Shown here: piece by piece, positions 9,431 to 17,150 of the stretch
Position numbering within the stretch: the stretch's first letter is position 1
Layout: every line of letters starts with the position of its first letter
Assembly (NCBI GenBank): GCA_024226935.1
Contig: JAAELK010000152.1
Location: 62,001-126,000 of the forward strand
Origin: Desulfobacteraceae bacterium
GTDB lineage: Bacteria; Desulfobacterota; Desulfobacteria; Desulfobacterales; Desulfobacteraceae
DNA length: 64,000 bases
Direction: 5' to 3'
The notes under the pieces: model-generated
Database searches by the model: none
What the model saw: only the letters and a program-made list of their open reading frames with translations
What the model was told of the DNA's origin: nothing
Made by a program: the position numbers and the translations under genes

Positions 9431-9739
9431 CTATATGGAGTCTTTCAATTGCTGGTACAAAAATTCCTTGATACCGGTGGTAGTTCCGCTTCCTGACAAT
9501 TCATCCACAAGGGATTGATCATACATGGATTGAAAAATATCCATCTCGTTGGATTCCTTGAAAAGTGCATTTCCCGGCAATGATCCACGCATGGAGGTTA
9601 CCATGCTGTTTAAAAAGATGGCTTCAAATCCGGCACAGGCTTCTTTTAGTTCCTCATCTTTGGAAGCAGAAATTTTTTCATTTCCCAATCTGTTCAGATT
9701 GGCCTTTACAAGATTTGCGTTGGTCAAATCAATGTCCAT
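9431..9739 (-). CDS. flgJ: Rod-binding protein FlgJ, N-terminal domain only
   Basis: The product has 102 residues and matches the rod-binding domain of FlgJ: helices with the LKEACAGFEAIFLNSMVTSMRGS motif, then MDIFQSMYDQSLVDELSGSG. The peptidoglycan hydrolase domain found in enterobacterial FlgJ is absent, as is usual in this phylum, so wall opening would need a separate enzyme. The protein acts in the periplasm as a rod cap or scaffold. It is the last gene of the flgF-flgG-flgA-flgH-flgI-flgJ operon and begins 15 bases after the flgI stop. Confidence 0.92.
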   Translation of the reverse strand: MDIDLTNANLVKANLNRLGNEKISASKDEELKEACAGFEAIFLNSMVTSMRGSLPGNALFKESNEMDIFQSMYDQSLVDELSGSGTTTGIKEFLYQQLKDSI

Positions 9740-9754
9740 AATTATTTCCTTTTT

Positions 9755-10813
9755 TTACATGACGACTAATTCAGCCTGAAGCGCTCCAGAGGCCTTTATG
9801 CTCTGTAAGATACTGATCAGATCCCGGGGCTTTACTCCCAGAGAATTAAGCCCGCGGACAAGTTCCCCAATGGTGGATGTTCCCGCAAGATTCATCAAAC
9901 TCTCTTCTACCTCATTTCCAGGAGTTTGTTCGATGGTCACCGACAGATTTCCATGGGCAACGGCAACACCTGCGATGGTAACATCGTTGCCGATAACCAC
10001 AGTACCGGTTCTCTCGTTTATTATCACCCTGGCTACGGTATCAGGAATCACAGACAAAGTTTCAATATCAGCAATAAATTCAGCCACATTTTTTTCCCAC
10101 ATATCATCCGGCACGTTCAACCCCAGGGCACTGCCGTCAATTATTTTAGCAATGCCCTCGCCAATGGAAGCATTAATTGTATCGGCCATCCTTCTGGCAG
10201 TGGTAAAATCCGGGGTGAACAGGGAAAGGGTCAAAAATTTTTTCCCATTCAGTTTAAAGGGAATCTCCTGCTCTACAGTGCCCCCATTGACCACCCTTCC
10301 CACTAGAAGATGGCTATCCCTGTCATTAGCGCCGCTGGGAATACCAAGACTTACCATTCCCTGGGCCAGGCCATAAACCATGTCATCGACTCCTTTCAAA
10401 GGGGTCATCAACAGGGTTCCACCCTTGAGACTCTTGGCATCCCCCAGGGAGGACACAGTTACATCTATGTTATCCCCTATTCTGGCAAAAGGGGGAATAA
10501 TAGCTGTTACCATGACCGAGGCCACATTCTTAACTTTTATATCGTTTATGGAAGGAATATTAACATTCATTCTTTCCATCAAATTCACCAAGGCTCTACG
10601 GGTAAAATGAACATTATCCTTATCACCTGTTCCGTTCAAACCCGCCACAAGTCCGTATCCTGTCAACTGATTTGAACGAATCCCCTTAATTGCGGCAAGA
10701 TCCTTTATCCTGGCAGCTTCCACCATGACAGGACAGATAAAACTACCCAATATAATAAGGGACAAAATAAGGGGCGGGACAATTTTCCTCAGAATTTTGA
10801 TTCCGATTACCAT
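9755..10813 (-). CDS. flgI: Flagellar P-ring protein FlgI
   Basis: The product has 352 residues from the preferred start. A signal peptide (about residues 1-33, hydrophobic LILSLIILGSFICPVMVEA) leads into the FlgI signature ARIKDLAAIKGIRSNQLTGYGLVAGLNGTGD. The C-terminal SLGVKPRDLISILQSIKASGALQAEL end is also typical. FlgI forms the P-ring around the rod in the peptidoglycan layer. An upstream ATG at 10840 is possible, but it overlaps flgH. The ATG at 10813 has AAGGAG seven bases before it and gives a normal signal peptide, so I chose it. The P- and L-ring genes indicate a Gram-negative envelope. Confidence 0.96.
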   Translation of the reverse strand: MVIGIKILRKIVPPLILSLIILGSFICPVMVEAARIKDLAAIKGIRSNQLTGYGLVAGLNGTGDKDNVHFTRRALVNLMERMNVNIPSINDIKVKNVASVMVTAIIPPFARIGDNIDVTVSSLGDAKSLKGGTLLMTPLKGVDDMVYGLAQGMVSLGIPSGANDRDSHLLVGRVVNGGTVEQEIPFKLNGKKFLTLSLFTPDFTTARRMADTINASIGEGIAKIIDGSALGLNVPDDMWEKNVAEFIADIETLSVIPDTVARVIINERTGTVVIGNDVTIAGVAVAHGNLSVTIEQTPGNEVEESLMNLAGTSTIGELVRGLNSLGVKPRDLISILQSIKASGALQAELVVM

Positions 10814-10827
10814 CAAATTTCTCCTTT

Positions 10828-11547
10828 TTACCACGGCCATAAATTATCAATGAGCCGGGTTCCCCATCCTGGTTTTTGTTTATCGGCAAGGGCACCCTTA
10901 CCATAATACTCGATACGGGAATCAGCAAGAAAAGTGGATTGAACCCGATTGGTGGAAGAAATATCCTGGGGTCTTATGATACCCGATACAACAATATACT
11001 GAACCTCATTATCCACCTTCATTGCCCGCCTGCCAAAAATACTTAAATTACCATTGGGCAGCGTTTCTGTCACCCTGGCAGCAATGGATGCCGTGACCTG
11101 GCCTGTTCTATCACTGGCAGCTTCTCCGCTGAATGTATTTGAAAAATCTGTACTCAGCAAATTTGTACCAGCGGTTCCTCCAAGATTTGTTTCAAAACCC
11201 AGAATATTCACTGTCGGAGTTCCCACGGTCATAGATGTTTTTCTCGCAGACTCAGTATTAACATCCATTTTTGAGGTGGAATTTTCCACTATATCCACAA
11301 TAACGGTATCCCCCACATATTTTGCCCTGGTATCCTCAAACAGATAACGCTCATTTTTAGTCCACAAAGAGCCTTCCTCTCTTCGAGACGCGGCATAATT
11401 GATGGGCAATGCAGGTTCAATACTCCCACCAGGTGGTAGAGCAAGGCCGGATCTATTCTGGTTACCCACAAAAGTGCATCCCGTGACCAGCATACCCAGG
11501 GAAAATAAAAATATTATTAATATAATAAAATTGAATTTAAACTTCAT
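10828..11547 (-). CDS. flgH: Flagellar L-ring lipoprotein FlgH
   Basis: The product has 239 residues from the ATG at 11547. A hydrophobic signal segment ends in the lipobox LVTGC, so the mature protein should start at that Cys and be lipidated, as FlgH is. Family motifs follow: SLWTKNERYLFEDTRAKYVGDTVIVDIVENSTS, and an FGRRAMKVDNEVQYIVVSGIIRPQDI block near the C-terminus. FlgH forms the L-ring in the outer membrane. A TTG at 11559 extends the frame, but GGGGGA sits just before the ATG and supports the shorter form. It lies between flgA and flgI in the usual order. Confidence 0.96.
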   Translation of the reverse strand: MKFKFNFIILIIFLFSLGMLVTGCTFVGNQNRSGLALPPGGSIEPALPINYAASRREEGSLWTKNERYLFEDTRAKYVGDTVIVDIVENSTSKMDVNTESARKTSMTVGTPTVNILGFETNLGGTAGTNLLSTDFSNTFSGEAASDRTGQVTASIAARVTETLPNGNLSIFGRRAMKVDNEVQYIVVSGIIRPQDISSTNRVQSTFLADSRIEYYGKGALADKQKPGWGTRLIDNLWPW

Positions 11548-11563
11548 TTGGTCCCCCAAAGTC

Positions 11564-12562
11564 TCAATAGATCACTTCCACGGTTGTTTTTTCCCTGACC
11601 ACACCCCGGACAACTTTGCCCGATTCAATATTTTCGACCCTGATGAGTTTATTCATATACCCATCCTCTTTTGAAATACCGGAAGTCACAATTAAAATGT
11701 TATTTTTTCTGGCAACCAGACTGACAATATCTCCTTTTTGAATCAAAGGAATCTGCTCAAGCCAGGAAGCTTTTATATAATGATCCTTCTGGATATTCGT
11801 CTTTAAAACTTTCCCATTAAGTTCCTGAATAGTTCTGACAACATCACCCCGTAAATTTGCTACTCTTTTCCGGGCAAAATAAACATCTTTTTCAAAAACA
11901 GCTTCCCCTTTTGCCAGGTTGCGTGCAACACAAAGGATTTCCTCATAAATTGCCACCTTCCCTGAAATCCGGATACTATCTTCCTTATTTCCATCTATCA
12001 AAATATCCATAAAAACAGAAAAGTTTCCTTTTTCATCCACATTACTTCTTGATACCAGGGACAGATCAAGCTCTCCTCCAGGATAAAAATCAAGTTCCCT
12101 GATCTGCATCCACTCCAATTCATATTCTTTATCCTTTAAAAAATCGGCCAGGAAAATATTCACCTGCTGTCGTATCTGCTCTTGCGTAACCTGCTGACTA
12201 TCCCGCTTAACATAGATATTTTCAGGGATCTCAATCAAAGCATCCACCGGCAAACCCTGTTGTGACTGGATCAAGGATAGAAGACGTTTTTTACGCAAAT
12301 CTTTGATTTTCCCGGGTTTAGGCGCATTCCCAATCTCAATTTTTTGTAAAACCTCTTTTAAAAAAGAATCCGCATGGATAAGGCAAATGTCCCCAAGAAA
12401 GATCTTAGGACCACGCACCAGATTTGTTTTTGCCACAATAATCTCAACCGGCCGCGACTTTTCCGTATCTGCATTGACGGGATGAACCAATAGAAAACCG
12501 CCCAGCAGCAAACCTGTAACAACACTGAAAAATCGCATCATATATGCTAAAATTTTATTCAT
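11564..12562 (-). CDS. flgA: P-ring assembly chaperone FlgA
   Basis: The product has 332 residues. A signal peptide (about 1-31, ending HPVNA) is followed by a domain of about 170 residues and then the C-terminal SAF/FlgA domain. The SAF/FlgA hallmark is visible (VARNLAKGEAVFEKDVYFARKRVANLRGDVV, then LNGKVLKTNIQKDHYIKASWLEQIPLIQKGDIVSLVA). FlgA is a periplasmic chaperone that binds FlgI and helps P-ring formation. It is somewhat longer than the enterobacterial protein (about 220 residues) because of the extra N-terminal domain, a common form in this phylum. It lies between flgG and flgH. Confidence 0.93.
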   Translation of the reverse strand: MNKILAYMMRFFSVVTGLLLGGFLLVHPVNADTEKSRPVEIIVAKTNLVRGPKIFLGDICLIHADSFLKEVLQKIEIGNAPKPGKIKDLRKKRLLSLIQSQQGLPVDALIEIPENIYVKRDSQQVTQEQIRQQVNIFLADFLKDKEYELEWMQIRELDFYPGGELDLSLVSRSNVDEKGNFSVFMDILIDGNKEDSIRISGKVAIYEEILCVARNLAKGEAVFEKDVYFARKRVANLRGDVVRTIQELNGKVLKTNIQKDHYIKASWLEQIPLIQKGDIVSLVARKNNILIVTSGISKEDGYMNKLIRVENIESGKVVRGVVREKTTVEVIY

Positions 12563-12568
12563 ATCAAC

Positions 12569-13351
12569 CTAACGCTTCAAACCGTTCGCCGTACTTAACA
12601 TGGAATCAGCCGTTTGAACCGACTTTGAATTTGCTTCGTAGGCCCGTTGGCCCACAATCATATTAACCATCTCTTCCACAATACTGACATTGGACATTTC
12701 AAGCCAATTATTCAATGTAGTTCCTGATCCATTTTCCCCGGGCGTTACCTCCACCGGATCTCCGGACCCTTCTGTCTCCCGGTAAAGATTCTGCCCCGCG
12801 GCATACAAACCACCCGGATTAATAAAAGTAGTTATCAATACGTTTTCTGTAGAAATGATAGCATTATCATTACCAAAAACCGTCAAGGTTCCATCATCTT
12901 GAAGAACTATCTCAGTAGCCTCTATGGGTATAGATATCTCGGGCTGGAGGCGATCTCCTATGGGGCTTGTAATATACCCGTCACTATCCAGGGTAAAATT
13001 ACCCGCACGGGTATACATCTCTTCATCCCCGTGGAGAACTCTGAAAAATCCCTTACCCTGGATGGCAAAATCCAATTCATTTCCAGTTTCAATATAATCT
13101 CCCTGGGTAAAGATTTTTTGAACTCCGGCAGGCTTTACCCCCATACCGATCTGGATTCCCGTAGGCACCTGACCACCACCCGGCGTTGTCTGCCCTGCAA
13201 CCAACAAAGTGTTATACATAAGATCTTCAAAACTTGCCCTGGATTTTTTAAAGCCGGTGGTACTTGCATTGGCCAGGTTGTTTGCCACTACATCGGTTTG
13301 AATCTGCTGGGCTCCCATACCGGTTGCCGCTGAATAAAGTGATCGAATCAT
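12569..13351 (-). CDS. flgG: Distal rod protein FlgG
   Basis: The product has 260 residues, the exact family length. The N-terminal rod motif (MIRSLYSAATGMGAQQIQTDVVANNLANASTTGFKKSRASFEDL) and the C-terminal end (LEMSNVSIVEEMVNMIVGQRAYEANSKSVQTADSML) are classic FlgG. The central domain has QGKGFFRVL and YTRAGNFTLDSDGYI. FlgG builds the distal rod in the periplasm. It follows flgF by 16 bases and precedes flgA by six. Confidence 0.97.
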   Translation of the reverse strand: MIRSLYSAATGMGAQQIQTDVVANNLANASTTGFKKSRASFEDLMYNTLLVAGQTTPGGGQVPTGIQIGMGVKPAGVQKIFTQGDYIETGNELDFAIQGKGFFRVLHGDEEMYTRAGNFTLDSDGYITSPIGDRLQPEISIPIEATEIVLQDDGTLTVFGNDNAIISTENVLITTFINPGGLYAAGQNLYRETEGSGDPVEVTPGENGSGTTLNNWLEMSNVSIVEEMVNMIVGQRAYEANSKSVQTADSMLSTANGLKR

Positions 13352-13367
13352 ATATTACCTCCTGGGG

Positions 13368-14063
13368 TTATCTTGGTATTCCAACCTCTGAGATTGCCTT
13401 GCTGTCAATCTCATCAAAAGTCATCATTGATTTTGTGAATGTTTCAAACATCCTGTGGTAATCAATCATTTTTACCATTTCATCCACCGCCTGGACATTT
13501 GAATTTTCCAACGTCATCTGCCTAATCACTATATTTTCAGGAAAAAGCTCATCGGCGGGATTTCCGGTGTAGGCAAAAAGATTCTGTCCTTTTTTTTCAA
13601 GCTTGTTTAAATCCTCAAATGTCACCACATCCAGAGTATCCACAATATCTCCATCCACCCGAATCTCACCTATTTCATTAATTTCAGGGCCAAGACCCTT
13701 GACATTGTCCATATCAATAAAAATAGCCCCTCCCTGGCCCAGAAGCGGGTTTCCATTTTGATCCACCACTATGCCTTCACTATTCAAAGAAAAATTTCCA
13801 CTCCGTGTATACTCAATACCTTCCCCAGTCTCGATCTTAAAAAAGCCAGGGCCTGCCAGAGCAATATCAAGGGGATTTCCCGTGACTTTAATATCTCCCT
13901 GGGAAAAATCCTTACTCAACTGGGCTTTAAATTTTCTATCAAAACTGACAACATCCTTTTTAAAAGCGGTGGTATCCACATTGGCAAGGTTATTGGACAC
14001 AGCATCCAACTTTCTTTCCTGTCTCAATCCCCCTTGAACCGGACGGGTCATTTCAAGAATCAT
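13368..14063 (-). CDS. flgF: Flagellar basal-body rod protein FlgF
   Basis: The product has 231 residues. It shows the rod-protein N-terminus (LRQERKLDAVSNNLANVDTTAFKKDVVSFDRK), the central LAGPGFFKIETGEGIEYTRSGNFSLNSEGIVVDQNG, and the C-terminal VRQMTLENSNVQAVDEMVKMIDYHRMFETFTKSM-like end. FlgF forms part of the proximal rod. It is the first gene of the operon that continues through flgJ. A sigma-54 promoter ends 39 bases upstream of the start. FlgF and FlgG are similar families; the position before flgG and the shorter length favour FlgF. Confidence 0.93.
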   Translation of the reverse strand: MILEMTRPVQGGLRQERKLDAVSNNLANVDTTAFKKDVVSFDRKFKAQLSKDFSQGDIKVTGNPLDIALAGPGFFKIETGEGIEYTRSGNFSLNSEGIVVDQNGNPLLGQGGAIFIDMDNVKGLGPEINEIGEIRVDGDIVDTLDVVTFEDLNKLEKKGQNLFAYTGNPADELFPENIVIRQMTLENSNVQAVDEMVKMIDYHRMFETFTKSMMTFDEIDSKAISEVGIPR

Positions 14064-14102
14064 GATATCTCCTATAAAATATTGCTAATCACAAATGACA
14101 AA

Positions 14103-14118
14103 TGCAATATAGATGCCA
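14103..14118 (-). promoter_or_regulatory. Sigma-54 promoter of flgF-flgG-flgA-flgH-flgI-flgJ
   Basis: Read on the minus strand it is TGGCATCTATATTGCA. The GG and GC doublets are ten bases apart as required, and TTGCA is exact. Transcription would start near 14092, leaving a leader of about 29 bases before flgF. Apart from this promoter I see no gene in 14064-14516; the rest is AT-rich and must hold the promoter of the zinc-ribbon gene on the other strand. Confidence 0.85.
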
Positions 14119-14516
14119 TGCGCATAAATTTCCTTGAAATCATCTTTCATGGGACCTGGCCTTGAACACTATCTCCCTTTGTTTGACATGTTTTTTTGTA
14201 ACTATCTGTAATTCCAGTCTATTTTTATAGAACCACTGTCGCTAAAAAAAATCTTTACTTTTTTTTCAATTAGCCAGCGCCAAAAACCCGACAACAAAAG
14301 GAGATAAATATTGACGCCGATCAGAAAAATTTTCCGGATTTTCCGGTGTCCCGTCCCGAAATTTTATCAAAATTGACCGTAAAATAGATATGATTCTCCG
14401 ATCATCCAAAGAAAATAAGCTTGCAATATTTTAAATTTAGGGCTAAACACAGTCTTTTCCGATGTAGTTAATAAGAAAAGAATTGTTTAATAACTTGAAG
14501 AGTAAAGTGAGATTCG

Positions 14517-14732
14517 ATGGGAACTGAGGTTAAAATTTACGAGAGTGTACCCCCTATTGTTCTGGACAAAATAAACGACAAGACAAATATTGAATTAACC
14601 GATTATTTTTGCCCCTTTTGCAATTACAAACTATTTCGAGGGAATGTGATAGAATTTAATATAGTCTGTTCCCAGTGCAACAAACTGGTACGAAGTGCAA
14701 TAATTTCAACCCCGGAAGAAGATTCCGAATAA
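14517..14732 (+). CDS. Small Com-like zinc-ribbon protein
   Basis: The product has 71 residues with two CxxC knuckles, Cys32/Cys35 and Cys51/Cys54, separated by 15 residues. The pattern CPFCNYKLFRGNVIEFNIVC-SQC resembles the zinc-ribbon protein Com of phage Mu, which activates translation by binding mRNA. No other phage gene is visible nearby, so a prophage remnant is not supported beyond this. The gene points away from flgF and converges on the FlhB-C gene. The ribosome-binding site is weak (AAGTGAG). RNA or DNA binding is an inference from the fold, and the target is unknown. Confidence 0.6.
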   Translation: MGTEVKIYESVPPIVLDKINDKTNIELTDYFCPFCNYKLFRGNVIEFNIVCSQCNKLVRSAIISTPEEDSE

Positions 14733-14780
14733 CGGCCATGGGCCGCCCAAGGGGTTCCATCGACTTGCCCACAACAAAAC

Positions 14781-14815
14781 ATGAAAGAATCCGATAAGTT
14801 GCTTGGTTCTTTCAT
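14781..14815. terminator. Inverted repeat between convergent genes, possible bidirectional terminator
   Basis: ATGAAAGAA at 14781-14789 and TTCTTTCAT at 14807-14815 form a perfect nine-base stem with a 17-base loop. It lies between the stop of the zinc-ribbon gene and the stop of the FlhB-C gene. On both strands the stem ends in AT-rich sequence without a strong T-run, so the terminator role is tentative. Confidence 0.4.
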
Positions 14816-14900
14816 ATAAATTGAAAGGGGCCTGTTTTCCGAAAAGCCTCTGAAATTTAAATAAATATCCAGATAATTATCGAGCATAAAAAAGCCAAGA

Positions 14901-15176
14901 TCATGGGGAACTTTTCTCCGAATTCATGGAATAAACAAAGGCCAAAAGTTCGGCCACCGCCACATAAATTTCCGAAGGGATTTCCTCATTAATTTCAAGA
15001 GATGACAACACTTCAATCAAATCAGGGTCATCTTTTATGGGGATATTATTTTTTTTTGCCAATTCGATAATATTTTGAGCAACCAGTCCCTGGCCCTTGG
15101 CTACAATCCTGGGCGCATCCTCTTTTTGCCTGTCATATTTTAATGCAACCGCTTTTTTATATATTTTTTTTGGCAT
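14901..15176 (-). CDS. Stand-alone FlhB C-terminal domain protein (FlhX/YlqH type)
   Basis: The product has 91 residues and lines up with the cytoplasmic domain of FlhB after its autocleavage site. KKAVALKYDRQKEDAPRIVAKGQGLVAQNIIELAKKNNIPIKDDPDLIEVLSSLEINEEIPSEIYVAVAELLAFVY parallels residues from about 277 to the end of the full FlhB at 24354-25424. There are no membrane segments and no NPTH motif. In Helicobacter, FlhX of this type can replace the cleaved C-terminal part of FlhB in export switching; a similar role here is an inference. It is the last gene of the long fliL operon and starts nine bases after the stop of the FliK-like gene. Confidence 0.9.
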   Translation of the reverse strand: MPKKIYKKAVALKYDRQKEDAPRIVAKGQGLVAQNIIELAKKNNIPIKDDPDLIEVLSSLEINEEIPSEIYVAVAELLAFVYSMNSEKSSP

Positions 15177-15185
15177 AAGAGACTC

Positions 15186-16244
15186 TCATATAACAATGTT
15201 CAATACAGAATCATTTTCATCTTTAAAGAGGGATTCCATTAAGACATTGGGCTCGATATCCTCCGGAACAGCAGTCATGCAATCGATATTGCCGACCGCA
15301 TATTCAATCTGTTCAAACTTGATTTTCAATTCCGGAATCATGGATTTCACATAGTCACGGATCTCATCATTTTCCAGAAGAAACCGACCTGTTATTGCCT
15401 TTTTCAATATGGAAAAATCTGCCCGGACAGGCCCCATATTTGTCATATTCAAAAGGAATGAAACACGAACAACTTTAGGGTTGTCCTTGTTTTGATCCTC
15501 CTTGTTTTCCCCTGTATCAATGAGTAATTGTCCAAAACTAAGATCTGAACCTACAAATACAGGAAAAGGCATCAGATACCGGCCTGATTCCGAAGTATGG
15601 GTGTTAAGCAACTGAAAATTTTCCAGGGTGTCCGAAAAGCCTTTGACCACTTTTTCCAGAGCTCCTCCCTTGGTTGTTGCCAGAGCCAACTGGTTTAAAA
15701 GGACCCCTTTCAAATCCTGTTTTAATAATTGATCCAGGCCTGCTCTAACCGCATCCTGCCCCCGAACATCCAGAAGAGAAGCCATTTTATTTTCCCACAG
15801 CAAACCATTTTTTTCAATTAGCCGGGGCAAAAAAGAGTCATCCCTCTTACCCGATTGCAATGCAGTTTCCTGGAGAATATTTGTTACATCAGGGATTTTT
15901 GTCCGGGCAAGATCAGACAATGCATTATTTTTTGAAAGAAAACGAATCAAGGGAACCAATTGTTTTCTTCCCATGGGCTGGGATGGCTCCAATAATTTAA
16001 GTAACACCGAATCCTTTTGCTCAACCACCTTTAACTCAAGTTCTTCTCCGGGCTTAAGAAGCAGGCCGGTTTTTGCAACCACCTGCTGCCCGTTAATCAA
16101 TAATTGGGCCTTCCCATGGGGCAATAGACTCAATACCTTTGCACTGACAAGCTGATTTTTCGTAAAAACCGGAGATGAAATATCTTTTCCACTCTCTTTT
16201 TGAAGAATCAGTCCTGGTGATGAAATATGAATCTTAGAAATCAT
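15186..16244 (-). CDS. FliK-like protein of unknown role
   Basis: The product has 352 residues with no signal peptide or membrane segment. The C-terminal third (RVSFLLNMTNMGPVRADFSILKKAITGRFLLENDEIRDYVKSMIPELKIKFEQIEYAVGNIDC) resembles the FliK C-terminal domain fold pattern: a beta-strand pair, a helix, then a strand. The N-terminal part has the short beta-rich segment LSLLPHGKAQLLINGQQVVAKTGLLLKPGEELELKVV. The main FliK is encoded at 33987-35774, so this would be a second hook-length or export regulator. It is translationally coupled to the upstream gene by a four-base overlap and sits next to the FlhB-C gene, the natural partner of FliK. The assignment is moderate. Confidence 0.6.
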   Translation of the reverse strand: MISKIHISSPGLILQKESGKDISSPVFTKNQLVSAKVLSLLPHGKAQLLINGQQVVAKTGLLLKPGEELELKVVEQKDSVLLKLLEPSQPMGRKQLVPLIRFLSKNNALSDLARTKIPDVTNILQETALQSGKRDDSFLPRLIEKNGLLWENKMASLLDVRGQDAVRAGLDQLLKQDLKGVLLNQLALATTKGGALEKVVKGFSDTLENFQLLNTHTSESGRYLMPFPVFVGSDLSFGQLLIDTGENKEDQNKDNPKVVRVSFLLNMTNMGPVRADFSILKKAITGRFLLENDEIRDYVKSMIPELKIKFEQIEYAVGNIDCMTAVPEDIEPNVLMESLFKDENDSVLNIVI

Positions 16245-16825
16245 TGGCCCCGTTCCATTGCAATAAACTTTTCTTTAAGGTCAATAACCAATTGGACCTC
16301 CCCTTTGGGGATCGAAAGTTTTTCTGCAATGGTATCAACATTTACCTTCTGGTAATAGAGATCAATAATTTGATTCTGCTGGTCCAAAACATTACTTCCC
16401 CGAAAAGAAGAATGGGCTGTCTTTAAAACAGGCTCAGTCTGCTGGATTGTGTGTTGACGATCCTCTAATTTTTTCTGGAAGGCATCAGCCCTGGATAAAA
16501 GTAAATTAATACTGATAATTCTTGTATCAAGGGCATCATTCAGATCTTTGGATAATTTTCTTTTTTCTCGAATCTGTTCACCAAAACTCAAGGCCGCCTT
16601 TCTGGATTCCATGACCAAAGGTTCCAGCATATCGATGATTTCCCTGGCAGATTCAAAGGCAGTGTTTTCTTCTGGAACATCGGAAGGGACACCAACTTTA
16701 CCGTTCCCAGAGCCCAGATTCATTTGATTGACCCTTTTAACAAACAGAACCAACAAAACCACAAGGAAAATATCAACAATAAACAAAACTGCGATCAAAA
16801 ACCCAAGAGAGGCTATATATGTCAT
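16241..16825 (-). CDS. Membrane-anchored coiled-coil protein of flagellar operons (DUF2802/DUF6115-like)
   Basis: The product has 194 residues. An N-terminal membrane segment (about 3-29, LGFLIAVLFIVDIFLVVLLVLFV) is followed by a polar coiled-coil region (about 60-150). A short C-terminal helix-turn-helix-like motif comes last (DLYYQKVNVDTIAEKLSIPKGEVQLVIDLKEKF). That C-terminal motif and topology match the DUF2802/DUF6115-type proteins found in many flagellar operons of this phylum, whose function is not known. The gene overlaps both neighbours by four bases (ATGA), pointing to coupled translation. Confidence 0.65.
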   Translation of the reverse strand: MTYIASLGFLIAVLFIVDIFLVVLLVLFVKRVNQMNLGSGNGKVGVPSDVPEENTAFESAREIIDMLEPLVMESRKAALSFGEQIREKRKLSKDLNDALDTRIISINLLLSRADAFQKKLEDRQHTIQQTEPVLKTAHSSFRGSNVLDQQNQIIDLYYQKVNVDTIAEKLSIPKGEVQLVIDLKEKFIAMERGQ

Positions 16826-17139
16826 ACAGTAGTATCCAACAACCGGCCCGGGGCATCCGGATCCAGCATCCTTTCTTCGTCCTGATTTATTTTCTTTTTT
16901 TTCTTCCTGGCTGCCTTTTGTTTTAGTTCCAACTCTCTTTTTTTCTGCTTTTCTTTTTCTTCCTTGAGACGTTCAGATTCTTCGGAGTCTTGAACCGTGG
17001 ATTCTTGAATAACCTTTTGAACCTGTTGCTGGGCAACAAGCTGGTCCGGAGAGGGTTTGAGGGTACTCCCCTGATTACTCACTTCCTGGGCGATACTCGA
17101 TTGCGGAAGTATCTGATTAAGCCCTGGAATAGTTGTCAT
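16822..17139 (-). CDS. Hypothetical Lys/Glu-rich protein in the flagellar operon
   Basis: The product has 105 residues and I do not recognise a family. The first half is Gln and Ser rich. Residues of about 53-85 form a highly charged predicted helix (SERLKEEKEKQKKRELELKQ, then AARKKKKK), and the tail is short and acidic (DEERMLDPDAPGRLLD). There is no signal peptide or membrane segment. It starts 11 bases after the stop of the repeat-bearing FliL-like gene and overlaps the next gene by four bases, so it is made with them. The charge pattern suggests binding to an acidic partner, for example the acidic repeat protein encoded just upstream, but that is speculation. Confidence 0.6.
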   Translation of the reverse strand: MTTIPGLNQILPQSSIAQEVSNQGSTLKPSPDQLVAQQQVQKVIQESTVQDSEESERLKEEKEKQKKRELELKQKAARKKKKKINQDEERMLDPDAPGRLLDTTV

Positions 17140-17150
17140 AAACGCCTCCT

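Noticed and set aside
14517-14732. Prophage remnant marked by the Com-like gene
   Set aside because: No integrase, capsid, Mom or attachment site is seen. One small zinc ribbon is not enough.
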